From an uncultured Gemmatimonadota bacterium (GTDB lineage Bacteria; Gemmatimonadota; Gemmatimonadetes; Gemmatimonadales; Gemmatimonadaceae), in contig CAMLEQ010000149.1 in NCBI GenBank assembly GCA_946479015.1, positions 1-8,454 on the forward strand: 8,454 nt of DNA. The letters are read 5' to 3'. The notes under the pieces are model-generated. The model had not been told where the DNA came from, did no database searches, and saw only the letters and a program-made list of their open reading frames with translations. The position numbers and the translations under genes were made by a program. Of this stretch, positions 7,532 to 8,454 are shown piece after piece (the first letter of the stretch is position 1; each line of letters opens with the position of its first letter).

Positions 7532-8454
7532 ATGCGCCGCGGCGCGCCGGTCATCGTCCTCGGCGGGCTCGTCGCCCTGCTGCTGGGCTCGTACGTCCTC
7601 TACTCGCGGCGCGTGGTGCTCGAGCTGCGGCGCGACGCGGGGCGCTACGGAAAGATGTACGCCCGCGTCTTCCGCGCCCTCGCCGACCCGCGCGAGGAGT
7701 CGGGGAACGCGGCGCTGCTCGACCTGTCGCAGCACATCGGCGAGCTCGGCGTCCCGGTGATCGTCACCGACACCGCGGGAGCCCCGACCGCGGCCGCGAA
7801 CCTCCCCTTCCGCGCGCCGCTCGACGATCCGCGCGTGCGCGCGTACATCCCCGTGCTCGACCGGCAGAACCCGCCCGTGATCGAGCGCGGGGTGGGGACG
7901 GTGCACTTCGGCGACAGCAAGTTGATCACCAGCCTGCGCGTGATCCCCGTGCTGCTCGCGTCGCTGCTCGCGATGCTCCTCGCCGCCGGCGCGTACGTGC
8001 TCCGCACGCGCAGCCGCGCCGACCGCGAGATGGTGTGGGCGGGGATGGCGCGCGAGTCGGCGCACCAGCTCGCCACTCCGCTCTCGAGCCTCAGCGGCTG
8101 GCTCGAGCTCCTGCGCGAGCACTGCACCGATTCGCTCTCCGCCTCGGCGATCTCGCACATGGACGCCGACCTCGTGCGCCTGGAGCGCGTGTCGCACCGC
8201 TTCGAGCGCATCGGCCGGCCGCCGCGCCGCGACCGCGTGGACGTCGGCGACCTCGTGGTGCGCGTCGGCGCCTACTTCCAGGCGCGCGTCCCCACGCTCG
8301 CGCACACCGTGCACATCGTGGCCTCGCGCGGCAGCGAGCCCGTGGTGATCGAGGGAGACGAGGTGCTGCTCGAGTGGGCGCTCGAGGTGCTCGTGAAGAA
8401 CGGGCTCGACGCGCTCGCCGGCCGCGGCGGACGCATGTACATCACCACCAAGCG
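7532..8454 (+). CDS. Membrane-bound sensor histidine kinase (3' end outside window)
   Basis: An open frame runs from ATG 7532 to the window end without a stop, giving 307 residues of an incomplete protein. It has an N-terminal membrane segment (about 6-25), an extracytoplasmic part of about 110 residues with no recognised sensor motif, a second membrane segment (about 137-157, VIPVLLASLLAMLLAAGAYVL), then the kinase. The H-box is ARESAHQLATPLSSLSGWLELL with phospho-acceptor His178. The N-box lies in LVKNGLDAL with Asn290 for ATP/Mg binding; the G-boxes would lie beyond the window. The HQLxTPLSSL form differs from the common HELRTPL and is seen in kinases of Bacteroidota/Gemmatimonadota type. 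The gene starts 3 nt after serS with no clear ribosome binding site. The cognate regulator is not visible; it may follow downstream, or be the lone receiver at 4732-5148. Confidence 0.9.
   Translation, partial: MRRGAPVIVLGGLVALLLGSYVLYSRRVVLELRRDAGRYGKMYARVFRALADPREESGNAALLDLSQHIGELGVPVIVTDTAGAPTAAANLPFRAPLDDPRVRAYIPVLDRQNPPVIERGVGTVHFGDSKLITSLRVIPVLLASLLAMLLAAGAYVLRTRSRADREMVWAGMARESAHQLATPLSSLSGWLELLREHCTDSLSASAISHMDADLVRLERVSHRFERIGRPPRRDRVDVGDLVVRVGAYFQARVPTLAHTVHIVASRGSEPVVIEGDEVLLEWALEVLVKNGLDALAGRGGRMYITTK

Overview
The window is a very GC-rich bacterial chromosome segment with tightly packed genes, frequent GTG starts and few good Shine-Dalgarno sequences. The gene types fit Gemmatimonadota best: a Bacteroidota/Gemmatimonadota-style GlmU-like protein, a histidine kinase whose H-box reads ESAHQLATPLSSL, and a roadblock protein paired with a lone receiver. 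No rRNA or other taxonomic marker is present, so this placement is an inference.

Layout. Positions 1-210 hold a 49-bp tandem repeat and no convincing gene. A secreted lipoprotein with a probable five-bladed beta-propeller follows (211-1389, +). A convergent intergenic region of about 310 bp comes next (1390-1698); it is less GC-rich than its surroundings and strongly structured. Five minus-strand genes then form one operon, read from 5506 down to 1699: roadblock/LC7 protein, stand-alone CheY-like receiver, mannose-1-phosphate guanylyltransferase, GlmU-like left-handed beta-helix protein, and a YycJ/WalJ-type metallo-beta-lactamase-fold hydrolase. The first junction is 1 nt and the next three are 4-nt GTGA stop/start overlaps. 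A divergent promoter region (about 5507-5619) separates this operon from a plus-strand set: a small lipoprotein (5620-6255), serS (6257-7528) and a membrane histidine kinase (from 7532, cut by the window end). The gaps in that set are 1 and 3 nt, so it is probably one transcript.

How the parts may work together. The minus operon joins two signalling-type proteins to two nucleotide-sugar-type enzymes, which suggests regulated supply of GDP-mannose and a second activated sugar for surface polysaccharide. The WalJ-type hydrolase is probably housekeeping. The plus operon links seryl-tRNA synthetase with envelope proteins. The two divergent promoters are close to sigma-70 consensus, and their -35 boxes lie inside a perfect 8-bp inverted repeat, a plausible shared operator. 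No CRISPR array, tRNA, rRNA, transposase or integrase was found. The least explained element is the folded intergenic segment at about 1471-1619, which displays two CCUCCU anti-Shine-Dalgarno-like stretches and may be a small RNA or a bidirectional terminator.
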